Origin: Ancylobacter oerskovii
Lineage (GTDB): Bacteria; Pseudomonadota; Alphaproteobacteria; Rhizobiales; Xanthobacteraceae
DNA length: 64,000 nucleotides
NCBI RefSeq assembly: GCF_018390555.1
Contig: NZ_JAHBGB010000031.1
Coordinates: 1 to 64,000, forward strand
Direction of reading: 5' to 3'
The position numbers and the translations under genes are program-made. This document shows, piece after piece, positions 25,798 through 34,929 of the stretch (position 1 is its first letter; the number at the start of each line of letters is the position of its first letter). Under the pieces are notes generated by a model. It had not been told where the DNA came from, ran no database searches, and saw nothing but the letters and a program-made list of their open reading frames with translations.

Positions 25798-26472
25798 ATG
25801 GGCTACGTGCTGCAATATGGCCAGATATGGCCTTATTTACCCCGTCTGCTCGAAGGCGCGGTGCTGTCGATCCAGATCGCCCTGCTCGCCTTCTGCGGGG
25901 GGCTGCTGATCGGCACCGCCTGCGCGGCGGCGAAGAGCTTCGGCCCGCGCTGGCTGGCATTGATCGTCGGCCTCTATGTGACGTTCCTCACCAATACGCC
26001 GCAGCTCGTCCAGATCTACTTCCTCTACTTCGCGCTGCCGGACAGCGGCATCCTCCTGTCCTCCTACAATGCGGTGCTGCTCGGCATGACGCTCAATGCC
26101 GGCGCCTATCTCACCGAGATCCAGCGCGCCGGCTTCGAGAGCTCCCGGCGCTCCGAGTTGGAGGCCGCCGAGGTGCTCGGCTTCTCGCGCCTGCAGCAGA
26201 TCCGCTACGTGATCCTGCCCCATGTCGCGCGGGTGCTGTTCCCGCCATTGTCGAACCACTTCATCATCATGACGCTGGGCACCTCGATGGCCGCCGTGTT
26301 CGGCGTCGAAGAGCTCACCGGCGAAGCGCTGAACATCAATTCGCTGACCTTCCGATCCATCGAGGTCTTCACCGTCACCGCCGGCATCTACGTCGTCCTG
26401 ACGCTGGTCGCCTCGACGCTGCTGGCCCTGTTCGGCCGGTTCGCCTTCCGCGCGCGTGCAAAGGTGATCTGA
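25798..26472 (+). CDS. Amino-acid ABC transporter permease 1
   Basis: A 224-residue HisM/GlnP-type permease with about five membrane segments and the cytoplasmic EAA loop (EAAEVLGFSRLQQIRYVILP) that docks the ATPase. It partners with the permease that follows, whose ATG overlaps its stop (TGATG), so translation is coupled and a heterodimer is expected. Confidence 0.92.
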   Translation: MGYVLQYGQIWPYLPRLLEGAVLSIQIALLAFCGGLLIGTACAAAKSFGPRWLALIVGLYVTFLTNTPQLVQIYFLYFALPDSGILLSSYNAVLLGMTLNAGAYLTEIQRAGFESSRRSELEAAEVLGFSRLQQIRYVILPHVARVLFPPLSNHFIIMTLGTSMAAVFGVEELTGEALNINSLTFRSIEVFTVTAGIYVVLTLVASTLLALFGRFAFRARAKVI

Positions 26473-27167
26473 TGTTCTCCCAGATGATCGCCGAATGGCC
26501 GGAATTCGCCACCTATTACAACCTGGTCTTCCTCGCGGAGGCTGCCGGGACGACGCTGGCGCTCTCCGCGCTCGGCGTCATCCTGGGAAGCCTGCTCGGC
26601 CTTGCGCTCGCGGTGACGCGAACGACGCGCGGCCGGTTGCTGGCCCCCTTGCGGGGGATAGCCTTCGCCTTCACCGAAATCTTCCGGCGCGTGCCGTTTC
26701 TCGTCACGCTGATGCTGGCGTTTTTCGTCTTCCAGATGTTCTTCGCGAACACGCCGCTCTTCGTGGTCGCGGCGGTGACGACCACCGTGATCGCCGCCGC
26801 CTTCCTCGCGGAGATCATCCGCGGCGGGCTGCTCTCCGTGCACCGGAACCAGTGGGAAGCCGCCGAGACCATGAACTTCTCGCGGCTGCAGGCGATCCGG
26901 CTGGTGATCCTGCCGCAGGCGTGGCGGATCATCCTGCCCCCGGCGTTCGGGTTTTTCGTCCTGTTCATCAAGGACACCGCCCTCGCCTCGCAGATCGGCG
27001 TGGTGGAGCTGACCTATGCCGGCAAGGTACTCAACAACAAGGGCTTCTCGCCGGGCCTCGCCTTCGGCGCGATCCTCGTCATCTACTTCATGATTTCGTA
27101 TCCGCTCGCGCGGCTCGGCGCGGCGCTGGAGGCTCGTCTTGCATCATCTCGACATCACCGCCCTTGA
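26472..27167 (+). CDS. Amino-acid ABC transporter permease 2
   Basis: A 231-residue HisM-family permease. The N-terminus is periplasmic, followed by about five membrane segments and the EAA loop EAAETMNFSRLQAIRLVILP. FRRVPFLVTLMLAFFVFQMF and FIKDTALASQIGVVEL are typical family stretches. Start and stop overlap both neighbours (one base upstream, 29 bases with the ATPase), a tightly packed operon. Confidence 0.92.
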   Translation: MFSQMIAEWPEFATYYNLVFLAEAAGTTLALSALGVILGSLLGLALAVTRTTRGRLLAPLRGIAFAFTEIFRRVPFLVTLMLAFFVFQMFFANTPLFVVAAVTTTVIAAAFLAEIIRGGLLSVHRNQWEAAETMNFSRLQAIRLVILPQAWRIILPPAFGFFVLFIKDTALASQIGVVELTYAGKVLNNKGFSPGLAFGAILVIYFMISYPLARLGAALEARLASSRHHRP

Positions 27168-27876
27168 AGCCCGTTACGGCACGCATACCGTGCTCTCCGG
27201 CATCGATCTCAGTGTCGGCCGCGGCGACGTCATCGGCCTCATCGGCCCGTCCGGCTCGGGCAAGAGCACGATCCTGCGCGTGTTGATGGGCCTGCTCCCG
27301 CCCGCATCGGGCAGCGTGAAGCTGGACGGCGAGACGGTCGACTACGCGAATGCCCGCGAGCTCCGTCGCCTGCGCGACCGCATTGCGATCGTGTTCCAGC
27401 AGTACAATCTGTTCCAGAACATGACCGTTCTGCAGAACGTCACGATCACGCCGATCAAGATCAAGAAGCGCCCGAAGGCGGAGGTCGAGGAGGAGGCGAA
27501 GGCCCTGCTCGCCAAGGTCGGCCTTGGCGACAAGCTCAACGCCTATCCCGATCAGCTCTCCGGCGGCCAGCAGCAGCGCGTGGCGATCGCCCGCGCGCTC
27601 GCCTTGCGCCCCGAGATCCTTCTTCTCGACGAAGTGACCGCCGCGCTCGATCCCGAACTGGTCTCGGAGGTGCTGGATTCCGTCCGCCTCCTCGCCCGCG
27701 AAGGCATGACGATGATGATCGTCTCCCATGAAATGGGCTTCATCCGCGAGGTCTCTTCCCGCGTCGTGTTCATGGCGAATGGCAGGATCGTCGAGGAGGG
27801 GCCCGCCAACGTCATCTTCGACGCGCCGACCCAGACACGCACCCGGGATTTCGTGTCGAAGATCCTGCGCCACTAG
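27139..27876 (+). CDS. Amino-acid ABC transporter ATP-binding protein
   Basis: A 245-residue ATPase with Walker A GPSGSGKST, Q-loop VFQQYNLFQNMTV, signature LSGGQQQRVAIARAL, Walker B ILLLDEVTAALDPE and H-loop IVSHEMGF. The start is TTG at 27139: GGAGG at 27128-27132 is six bases away, and MHHLDITALEARYG is the normal N-terminus. It drives uptake for the preceding binding protein and permeases. The next gene begins directly after its stop. Confidence 0.92.
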   Translation: MHHLDITALEARYGTHTVLSGIDLSVGRGDVIGLIGPSGSGKSTILRVLMGLLPPASGSVKLDGETVDYANARELRRLRDRIAIVFQQYNLFQNMTVLQNVTITPIKIKKRPKAEVEEEAKALLAKVGLGDKLNAYPDQLSGGQQQRVAIARALALRPEILLLDEVTAALDPELVSEVLDSVRLLAREGMTMMIVSHEMGFIREVSSRVVFMANGRIVEEGPANVIFDAPTQTRTRDFVSKILRH

Positions 27877-28782
27877 ATGCGGGCCGGCGCCGCGGAGCAG
27901 GCCTCGGCGGGCGAGCCGGCGTCTTCGGGAGAACGCACGCAACGGCCCTGGCTGGCGGTTCTGCTGATGGCCGCGGCGATGCTGTGCTTCACCACGCTCG
28001 ATACCATCATGCGGGCGCTCTATGCGGAACACCCGCTGCCGATGCTGGTGTTCGTGCGAAACCTGGTGCAGGTCGCCGCGCTTGCCCTGCTGGTGCCGGT
28101 CATCGGCCCGGGCTTCACCCGGACGCGCCGGGTCGGGATCCACATCCTGCGCGGCATCTGCCTGGTGCTGACGACGGTGTTCATCACCCTGGCGCTCGGC
28201 AACCTGCCGATGGCGCAAACCTACTCGATCACCTTCTCGACGCCGCTCATGGCGACGGTACTTGCCGCCGTCGCCCTGGGGGAACGGCCGTCGACGGCGC
28301 AGTGGGTCTGCATCTTCATCGGCCTGGTCGGCGTGGTGATCGTCCTCGATCCGCAGGATTTCGTGTTCGGCCCCGCCCTGCTCTATCCGCTCGCCATGGC
28401 CTTCTTCAACGCCGTGCTCTACGTCCTCACCCGCTATGCCGGCCAGCAGGAAGGGCCGTTGACGCTGGTGTTCTGGGCGAGCCTGGCGGCCTTGGCCATC
28501 TGCCTGGCCGGCCTGCCGTTCTACGCCGTGCCCATTCCGTTGACGGCCTGTGCGCTGCTCGCGGTCGGCGGCGTCGCCGGGACGGCCGCCCACCTCATGA
28601 TCACCGGTGCCTGCCGGCTGGCGCCGATGGCCGTCGTCTCGCCCATCCTGTACAGCCAGATCGTCTGGGCCGGTCTGATCGGCTGGTTGGTGTTCGAGGA
28701 GGTCCCCGCCGCCCATGTGATGATGGGCAGCGCGCTGATCATCGCCTGCGGGATCGTCACCCTGCGGTCGCGGACGACCTGA
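27877..28782 (+). CDS. EamA/DMT-family transporter
   Basis: A 301-residue membrane protein with two EamA repeats (about ten membrane segments; RGICLVLTTVFITLALGNLP in the first half, GSALIIACGIVTLRSR at the end). DMT proteins mostly export amino acids or metabolites. The ATG starts on the base after the ATPase stop, so it belongs to the importer operon. Export of a by-product of the imported compound is a reasonable guess. Confidence 0.88.
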   Translation: MRAGAAEQASAGEPASSGERTQRPWLAVLLMAAAMLCFTTLDTIMRALYAEHPLPMLVFVRNLVQVAALALLVPVIGPGFTRTRRVGIHILRGICLVLTTVFITLALGNLPMAQTYSITFSTPLMATVLAAVALGERPSTAQWVCIFIGLVGVVIVLDPQDFVFGPALLYPLAMAFFNAVLYVLTRYAGQQEGPLTLVFWASLAALAICLAGLPFYAVPIPLTACALLAVGGVAGTAAHLMITGACRLAPMAVVSPILYSQIVWAGLIGWLVFEEVPAAHVMMGSALIIACGIVTLRSRTT

Positions 28783-28787
28783 CGCCG

Positions 28788-29453
28788 CTAGCGGACCGTG
28801 GCGACCGCGAAGTCGCCGATGCTGCGAATGTGAGCCTGCACGGCCTTGCGCGCCGCCTTGGGATCTTCCGCCTCGAGCGCCTCGAGGATCGCGAGATGCT
28901 CGACCGAATCCGGCTCGACACGGTCCGCGAGCCGGGCGATCTCGAACAGCCGGGTGGTGACCCGCAGGCCGCGAATGGCCTTCATCAGCACTTCATTGCC
29001 GCAATGCCGGGCGAAGAGTTCGTGCAGGTTGTCGTCGGAGCGCCAGTGCGCGTCGGTGTGATAGGCCGTCGCGCCGCGCAGGCTGTTGATCTCGGCGCGA
29101 ACGATGACCAGTTCCTTCAGGGGAATGTGCCCGGCGGCCATCGCCGCCGCCTCGGGTTCGAGAATCTCGCGGACACGCAGGCTTTGCAGGTATTCGCCAA
29201 GGTCGACATGGCGCACCTTGAAGAAGCGCCCGTTGCCCTTGATGATCAGCCCCTCCCCCTCCAGGCGCTGGAGGGCCTCCCGCAGCGGCGTGCGGGAGAT
29301 GTTCAGCTGGTCCGCCAGGCGTGACTCGACGATCGTCTCCCCGCCTCGAATGCGCCGGTCCCGGATCAGCTCCGTGACCGACTTGTAGGCAAGATTCGAC
29401 AGGTTTTCGCTGCGTGCCCCGGCTTCAGCATCCATGGCGGCATGTTCCGTCAT
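28788..29453 (-). CDS. GntR-family regulator with FCD domain
   Basis: A 221-residue FadR-subfamily regulator. The winged helix is at about residues 20-85 (LADQLNISRTPLREALQRLE), followed by an all-helical FCD ligand domain with aspartate and histidines (DDNLHELFARHC, VEHLAILEALE) that often bind a metal and a carboxylate. Its ATG overlaps the dihydropyrimidinase stop (TGATG). TGTATACA sites upstream of its own operon and of the divergent importer/lyase pair are its natural candidate operators. Confidence 0.9.
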   Translation of the reverse strand: MTEHAAMDAEAGARSENLSNLAYKSVTELIRDRRIRGGETIVESRLADQLNISRTPLREALQRLEGEGLIIKGNGRFFKVRHVDLGEYLQSLRVREILEPEAAAMAAGHIPLKELVIVRAEINSLRGATAYHTDAHWRSDDNLHELFARHCGNEVLMKAIRGLRVTTRLFEIARLADRVEPDSVEHLAILEALEAEDPKAARKAVQAHIRSIGDFAVATVR

Positions 29454-30874
29454 CAGTCCGATCTCTTGCTTGAGGCGGCGAAGCGCGAACGGTCCCGCGC
29501 GAGATAGGTGCCGAAACCCTTTCTACCAACCAGCTTTCCTTCTTCCATCACTTTTTGTCCACGCACGAGGGTCGTGGTCGGCCAGCCCACGATCTCCAGC
29601 CCTTCATAGGGCGTGTAGTCCGCGCCGTCCTGCAGCATGTCGTGATGCAGCGTCAGGCGCCGCTCGGGGTCCCAGATGGCGATATCGGCATCCGACCCGA
29701 CCGCGATGGTGCCCTTGCGCGGGTAGAGGCCGTAGGTCTTCGCCGGGTTGGCCGCGGTGACGGCGACGAATTGCTCGAGGCTCATCCGCCCCTTGGCGAC
29801 ACCTTCGGAGAACAGGATCGGCAGCCGCGCGCCGATGCCGGGAATGCCGTTGGGCACCCAGCGGAAGCTCGACCGCGCCTTCGGGTTCAGCTTTCCCTGC
29901 TCGTCCGCGTAGCGATACGGGCAATGGTCCGACGAGAAGACCGAGAACACCCCGGTCCGCAATCCCTCCCAGCAGGCCTCCTGGCTCGCCTTGTCGCGCG
30001 GGGGCGGCGAACAGACATATTTCGCCCCCTCCATGCCCAGGCCGTCCAGATCGTCCTCCGTCAGCACGAGATATTGCGTGCAGGTCTCGCCCAGCACGCG
30101 CAGGCCGCGCTGCTGCGCCCAGCGGATCTGCTCCATCGCCTCGCGGTTCGAGACGTGGACGATCATGACCGGCACGTCGACGAGCTCCGCAAGCGAGATC
30201 GCCCGGTGGGTCGCCTCGCGCTCCACCACCGTCGGCCGCGAGGTCGCGTGGTAGCGCGGCGCCGTGTGGCCGGCCCGCTCGAGCTGCTCGGTCATGTAGC
30301 GGATCGCGTCGTAATTCTCGGCGTGGACCATCACCAGGGCGCCGGTCTCGCGCGCCACCGACATCACGTCGAGGATCTGGCGATCGTTCAGCTTGAGATC
30401 GTCATAGGTCATGAACACCTTGAAGGAGGTGTATCCGTCCTCGACCAGCGCCGGCAGGTCCTGGCCGAGCAGCTGCTCGGTCGGTTCGTTGATGATCAGG
30501 TGGAAGCTGACATCCACATAGCATTCGCCCTCGGCCTTCGCGTGATAGGCGCGAAGGGTCTCCCGCATGGGAACCGAGCGTTCCTGAAGGCAGAAGGGCA
30601 TGATCGTCGTGGTGCCGCCCAGCGCCGCCGAGCGGGTGCCGGTTTCGAAATCGTCGGCCATGACGATGCCGTCGCCGGACGGCTGGGCGATGTGCACATG
30701 CGAATCGATCCCTCCCGGCAAAACCAGCTTGCCGGACGCGTCGAGGATTTCCTTGCCGGAAAGCCCATGCCCCAGCGCGGCGATCCTGCCGCCGAGGATG
30801 CCGACGTCGCAGCGGACCTGGTCCCCCGCCGTCACCACCAGTCCGCCTGCAATCACGGTATCGAATTCGACCAT
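29453..30874 (-). CDS. hydA: Dihydropyrimidinase / D-hydantoinase
   Basis: A 473-residue cyclic amidohydrolase. Metal ligands are H59 and H61 (SHVHI), the carbamylated lysine K152 (SFKVFMTYDD), H184 (VHAENYD), H240 (VHVSNREAM) and the aspartate in FSSDHCPYRY. It opens the ring of 5,6-dihydropyrimidines or 5-substituted hydantoins to N-carbamoyl amino acids. The ATG at 30874 follows GGGGTAGG; an upstream ATG at 30901 is less likely because it would sit against the operator. No carbamoylase is adjacent; the nearest relative is at 7784-9031. Confidence 0.92.
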   Translation of the reverse strand: MVEFDTVIAGGLVVTAGDQVRCDVGILGGRIAALGHGLSGKEILDASGKLVLPGGIDSHVHIAQPSGDGIVMADDFETGTRSAALGGTTTIMPFCLQERSVPMRETLRAYHAKAEGECYVDVSFHLIINEPTEQLLGQDLPALVEDGYTSFKVFMTYDDLKLNDRQILDVMSVARETGALVMVHAENYDAIRYMTEQLERAGHTAPRYHATSRPTVVEREATHRAISLAELVDVPVMIVHVSNREAMEQIRWAQQRGLRVLGETCTQYLVLTEDDLDGLGMEGAKYVCSPPPRDKASQEACWEGLRTGVFSVFSSDHCPYRYADEQGKLNPKARSSFRWVPNGIPGIGARLPILFSEGVAKGRMSLEQFVAVTAANPAKTYGLYPRKGTIAVGSDADIAIWDPERRLTLHHDMLQDGADYTPYEGLEIVGWPTTTLVRGQKVMEEGKLVGRKGFGTYLARDRSRFAASSKRSD

Positions 30875-30901
30875 CAATCCTACCCCTGTCAATGCCGTCA
30901 T

Positions 30902-30909
30902 TGTATACA
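30902..30909. promoter_or_regulatory. TGTATACA palindrome, candidate GntR operator (site 2)
   Basis: A perfect palindrome, 28-35 bases upstream of the dihydropyrimidinase ATG and so in its promoter or leader. It is identical to the core at 24827-24834. Binding there by the co-transcribed GntR protein would give autoregulation. Confidence 0.6.
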
Positions 30910-31054
30910 GGGAGAATGCAATTGGGAAGCAGCGTCTGCCTGTCGCGACGACGGGAAGGCAAGCCGGATGGCGCGCGCAGGCCGGCCCGGCCCTCGGGCG
31001 ATCAAGGGTTCGGGCGCGGTTTCCCCTCGGCCCGCAGAACGCGGCGATGGCGGC

Positions 31055-32794
31055 TCATTTCCTGAAGGCGAGGGAGAAGCGGACGGCGGTTCCCTGCTCC
31101 ACCCCCAGGGCGGAAAGCGTGTCGTCGTACCAGAGCGGCGTCGCGACCATCACCATCGCCGTGAGGTGATCGTTGATGGTCCCCTGCACGCCCAGGCCGA
31201 CCGAGCCGAGATCGGCGAAATCATAGGGAATCGCCGAACGGTTCCAGACGGCGCCGTAGTCGATCGTTCCGAACAGGCTGAAATCGCTCAGCCAGGAGAG
31301 CTTGGCGTCGATGCTCTGCGACAGCTTGAGCCCGACCGAGGCTCCGCTGTTGCCGACGATCGCCGCCGGGTCGTAGGCAGGGCCGAACCCCTCGCCGCCA
31401 TAGGCCGTCAACAGCGCGTCCGGCAGCGGCGTGAAGCCATATTGCCCGGCGATGTTGAGCTGCGCCGTCAGGGTCTTGGTCGGGCTGTAGGTCGCGACCC
31501 CGGTCAGCGTCGCCGCCGAAAAATCGGTGTCCTCCAGGTTCGATTCGAGCCCGGCGATCCCGAGCAGCAGTTGCGGCTTGAGGATGAAGGTCACGCCGGA
31601 GACGGTGTCGTCATATTGCGCGGCCAGGGACACCCACCGCGCCCGCGTGTCGCTCACCGGTTCGCCGCGCAGATTGACGTCGGTATTGTTCACGTTGACG
31701 GCGGCGGAGAGGATGACGTTCCTCTCCATCGCCCGGAGCAGCGCATAGGTGACACCGGCGCTGGCGGTGAAGATATCGGAATGTATGCCGTCGAGACCCG
31801 GCGACCCGCCGGGATTGGCCCAGGAGTTGCCGACGGAATAGGTGAGGCCGAAGCCCGACGGCCCGAGCGGAAAGCTCTGCGACAGGCTGCCGAGAACGAC
31901 GTCGTTCGGATCCACCGGATTGGTCACCGCGAGCAGATCGGTCTTCTCGAACAGGCCGAACGCGTCGTTCAGCTGGCCGCCCATGGCGCCCTGCAGGCGC
32001 CCCGTGCTCGGGCTGCCATAATTGTTGAGCGCCGCATTGACCGAACCGCGGCTGGTGGTGATGTCGAGCTGCAGCCTCGCCGCGCCGGGATCGTCCTCGA
32101 TGCGGTCGAAAATGGCATAGATCGAGATGCCGGCGAGGTCCTCGGCGAGCAGCAATTGCCGGTAGACCTGGGAGATCCGCAGCGGCCGCATGGCGGTGAT
32201 CCGCTCGAGATAGGGATCGAGACGCTGGCGCAGATGCTCCGATGCGCCGTTGACGACCAGCTCGCGAATGTAAAGCTCGTAGACGATGATGCGGAGATGG
32301 CCGCTGGCGAAGTCCTGGCGCGGGGCGATGACCACGACGCCGTAATCGTCCTTGCGATAGGCCTTCTCGATGTCTTCGAGGATGATCTTCACCTGCTCCA
32401 GCGAGATGTCGCGGCCGAGGAAACGCTGCCACGTCGCGGCGATATTGGAAGGACGCAGGGCCTCGACGCCTTCCAGCGTGACCGAAGCGAGGCGGAAGCG
32501 GGTCTTCGCCAGTTGATCGGTCGGCAGCCCGGCGACGGGAGCGCTGATGCGCCCGCCCAGCGAAGGCGGCCGCGTCAGCGGCGGCTCGAACTGCCGCATG
32601 ATCGCCGATTGGTCCGTGGTGATGCGGGCCACCGCCGGCGACGAGCTTTGCGCGCGCGCCGGGGCCGCGAGGGCGAACAGGACCAGTGCGAGCCCCACCA
32701 TGGCGAGCAGGGCCGCGGCGAACCTGCGCGGCACGCCCGCGCGCCGGGCGAAGGCGCGCAGCACGCTGTCGGACGGGAAAGGCTTGTCCAGCAT
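31055..32794 (-). CDS. TpsB-type outer-membrane transporter (ShlB/FhaC/HecB family)
   Basis: A 579-residue protein. A long signal peptide (hydrophobic part about 24-48, ending APARAQ) is followed by a proline-rich linker, POTRA domains (FRLASVTLEGVEALRPSNIA and the HLRIIVYELYIRELVVNG strand) and a C-terminal 16-strand barrel. TpsB proteins export large haemagglutinin-like TpsA partners across the outer membrane. No TpsA gene is in view on either side. The ribosome site is weak, but the signal-peptide position supports the ATG at 32794. The last residues (VRFSLAFRK) end in lysine, unlike the usual aromatic end. Confidence 0.87.
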   Translation of the reverse strand: MLDKPFPSDSVLRAFARRAGVPRRFAAALLAMVGLALVLFALAAPARAQSSSPAVARITTDQSAIMRQFEPPLTRPPSLGGRISAPVAGLPTDQLAKTRFRLASVTLEGVEALRPSNIAATWQRFLGRDISLEQVKIILEDIEKAYRKDDYGVVVIAPRQDFASGHLRIIVYELYIRELVVNGASEHLRQRLDPYLERITAMRPLRISQVYRQLLLAEDLAGISIYAIFDRIEDDPGAARLQLDITTSRGSVNAALNNYGSPSTGRLQGAMGGQLNDAFGLFEKTDLLAVTNPVDPNDVVLGSLSQSFPLGPSGFGLTYSVGNSWANPGGSPGLDGIHSDIFTASAGVTYALLRAMERNVILSAAVNVNNTDVNLRGEPVSDTRARWVSLAAQYDDTVSGVTFILKPQLLLGIAGLESNLEDTDFSAATLTGVATYSPTKTLTAQLNIAGQYGFTPLPDALLTAYGGEGFGPAYDPAAIVGNSGASVGLKLSQSIDAKLSWLSDFSLFGTIDYGAVWNRSAIPYDFADLGSVGLGVQGTINDHLTAMVMVATPLWYDDTLSALGVEQGTAVRFSLAFRK

Positions 32795-33350
32795 GGAACG
32801 TCCACGGAGACTTGGCGGAAGCGACGCTGCCACGGAAGCCCGAAGGCGGAACAGGCGGCAGCGAAGACGGCAGATGACGATGAGAGTGCGGTGAGGCGCG
32901 CTTAAAGTTCCATCATCATCAAAATTCCATGCCGGCGACATTGAGGAAACTTTATACAATAATCCTTCAAATAGCTGCGCTTCGTCAATGAGGCACGATG
33001 CGCGCGATCCGTGGAAATCGTGGGAAATACTCGCGAATGGCAGAAGAACCGACCATCGCGCCACGGATGCATCTTCATTGCCAAGCCTGCCGAATGTCGA
33101 GGACCCCTTCGGATCCGCGCCGGGCCGGGGCGTTGCGCGCCGCACCGCGTCATGACCGGCGCGCGGCCAAGACTTGATATGAAGATCCTTCATGATCAAA
33201 TTTTCACAGAAGCAATGGACGCGATATCCGGTGCCTCTCTACTTCGACATGCCGCTTTCATGCCCGCTGGACATGAGGGATGCTGACCGTCTCCCGCCCC
33301 CGCCGCCCGCCGCCCTGCACCTCCGGCCCAGTTCATCCTCAGGCCACCTC
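32795..33350. other. Divergent intergenic region, TpsB / secreted hydrolase
   Basis: 556 bases. 32900-32990 is AT-rich and probably holds the TpsB promoter. The right half is GC-rich and open in the hydrolase frame, but without a signal-peptide-like start. No repeats or RNA gene recognised. Confidence 0.5.
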
Positions 33351-34892
33351 ATGCCCCGTCCCTGGAATCCGCTTGCATCGGCTCGGCGATGGCTGCTGAT
33401 CGCCGGCATCGTATCCGCCGCCGCCTGTCCGGCGCAGGCCGCAAGCTTCGAGGAGGGCGCCTGCCCGCGCACCAGCGTGCCGGTTCCCGCCTTGCAGGAG
33501 GCACGCTGCGGCTATCTCACCGTGCCGGAAACGCGCGCCCGGCCCGGCAGCCGCATGATCCGCCTGCCCGTCGCCCTCCTTCCGGCCCGGGACAAGAAGG
33601 CGGACGATCCGATCGTCTATCTGGAAGGCGGCCCCGGCGGCCCGGTGATGCCGTCGGCCACGGTCATGGTGGAGGCGGGGTTCAACCGGTTCCGCGATGT
33701 GATCCTCATGGGGCAGCGGGGGTCGCTCTACGCGCAGCCCTCTCTCATCTGTCCCGAGGTCGACGCGACGGGCGGCCCGCTCGTGGGCATGCGGCGCAAT
33801 GGCGAGCAGGCCCGGGAGCTGTATGTGGGCGCCAACCGCGCCTGCCGGGAGCGGCTGGCACGCGAGGGGGTCGATCTTTCCGCCTACAACTCCACCGAGA
33901 GCGCCGCCGACCTCGCCGATCTGCGCAAGGCGCTGCACATTCCCCTCTGGAACGTGCTCGGCGTTTCCTACGGCACCGACCTCGCCCTGACCTATATGCG
34001 GCAGCACCCCGAGGGTATCCGAAGCGTCATCCTCGATTCCGTGCTGCCCCCTGCGCTGGCGAGCGTCGCCCTCAACTGGACGTCGCAACGCCAGGGCCTC
34101 GACGCGATCTTCGCCGCCTGCGCCGCCGATGCGGCCTGCCGGCAGCGCTACCCGGATCCGCTCGGTACCCTCGAAGCCCTCGTGCGCGCCTATGAGGCGA
34201 AACCGCTGAAGACGCGGCTCGTGCCGGCGCTGTATCCCCTCGCGCCGCCGGAGCCGGACGCACCCGCCGTCGACGTGGTGATCGACGGCGCCTCGATCGC
34301 CTATTGGGCGGGAGCGGCGAGCGAGCTTTACGGCAACCGCCTCCCGGAACTGCTGTACGAGATGGCGGCGGGCCGCATGGAAGGTGTCGCGTCCATCATT
34401 GCCGCCATCGGCTTCGCCCATTCGGCCGAGCCCTTGAGCTATGGATTGCAGAACGGCGTGATGTGCAGCGAATGGATCGCCTACGAAGCCGCGGACAGCG
34501 TCCTGCAGGCCGGGCTCCGGGCTTTCCCCGCCTATCCGGCCTCCGTCCGGTCGCAGGCGCCGCAATTCCCGTTCGCGGCCGAGGTCTGCAAGGTCTGGAA
34601 CGTCGCCCGGGCGCCGGAGGCGCAGCGCGACCCGACGGCCAGCGCCATTCCCACCCTGGTCATCGCCGGCAGCTATGATGCCATGACCTCCGCGCAGAAC
34701 GCGCGGTTCGTCGCGCGGTCGCTCCCCCGTGCGACGCTGATCGTGCTTCCCGGCATCGGCCATTACGTGCTGCCGAAATCGGACTGCGCGAGGTCGGTGA
34801 TGTACTCACTGCTCACCGCACCGGACAGCAGGCCCGACGTCTCCTGCGTCGACGCCCTGAACGTTCCGCCCTTCGTGATCGCACCGGAATAG
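33351..34892 (+). CDS. Secreted alpha/beta hydrolase with TAP-like C-terminus
   Basis: A 513-residue exported hydrolase. A signal peptide covers residues 1-31 (RRWLLIAGIVSAAACPAQAA). The oxyanion loop is YLEGGPGGP and the nucleophile elbow GVSYGTDLALTYM (S206). A helical insertion lies at about 260-350, and the TAP-like C-terminal segment has IPTLVIAGSYDAMTS with a late PGIGHYV histidine. The family includes tripeptidyl and prolyl aminopeptidases and esterases; the substrate is unknown. Several cysteines suggest disulphides. The start at 33351 is chosen for the signal peptide. Confidence 0.87.
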   Translation: MPRPWNPLASARRWLLIAGIVSAAACPAQAASFEEGACPRTSVPVPALQEARCGYLTVPETRARPGSRMIRLPVALLPARDKKADDPIVYLEGGPGGPVMPSATVMVEAGFNRFRDVILMGQRGSLYAQPSLICPEVDATGGPLVGMRRNGEQARELYVGANRACRERLAREGVDLSAYNSTESAADLADLRKALHIPLWNVLGVSYGTDLALTYMRQHPEGIRSVILDSVLPPALASVALNWTSQRQGLDAIFAACAADAACRQRYPDPLGTLEALVRAYEAKPLKTRLVPALYPLAPPEPDAPAVDVVIDGASIAYWAGAASELYGNRLPELLYEMAAGRMEGVASIIAAIGFAHSAEPLSYGLQNGVMCSEWIAYEAADSVLQAGLRAFPAYPASVRSQAPQFPFAAEVCKVWNVARAPEAQRDPTASAIPTLVIAGSYDAMTSAQNARFVARSLPRATLIVLPGIGHYVLPKSDCARSVMYSLLTAPDSRPDVSCVDALNVPPFVIAPE

Positions 34893-34929
34893 CGCGCTCC
34901 CCTGCGCGCGCAGGCAGCCCGCGCCGGCC

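Noticed and set aside
29555-32905. A plus-strand open frame of about 1100 codons
   Set aside because: Antisense to the dihydropyrimidinase and TpsB genes, both with complete family motifs. It is a composition artefact.
32950-32960. Partial TATACA match resembling the GntR palindrome upstream of TpsB
   Set aside because: Only a half-site; the second half does not match, so it is not counted as an operator.
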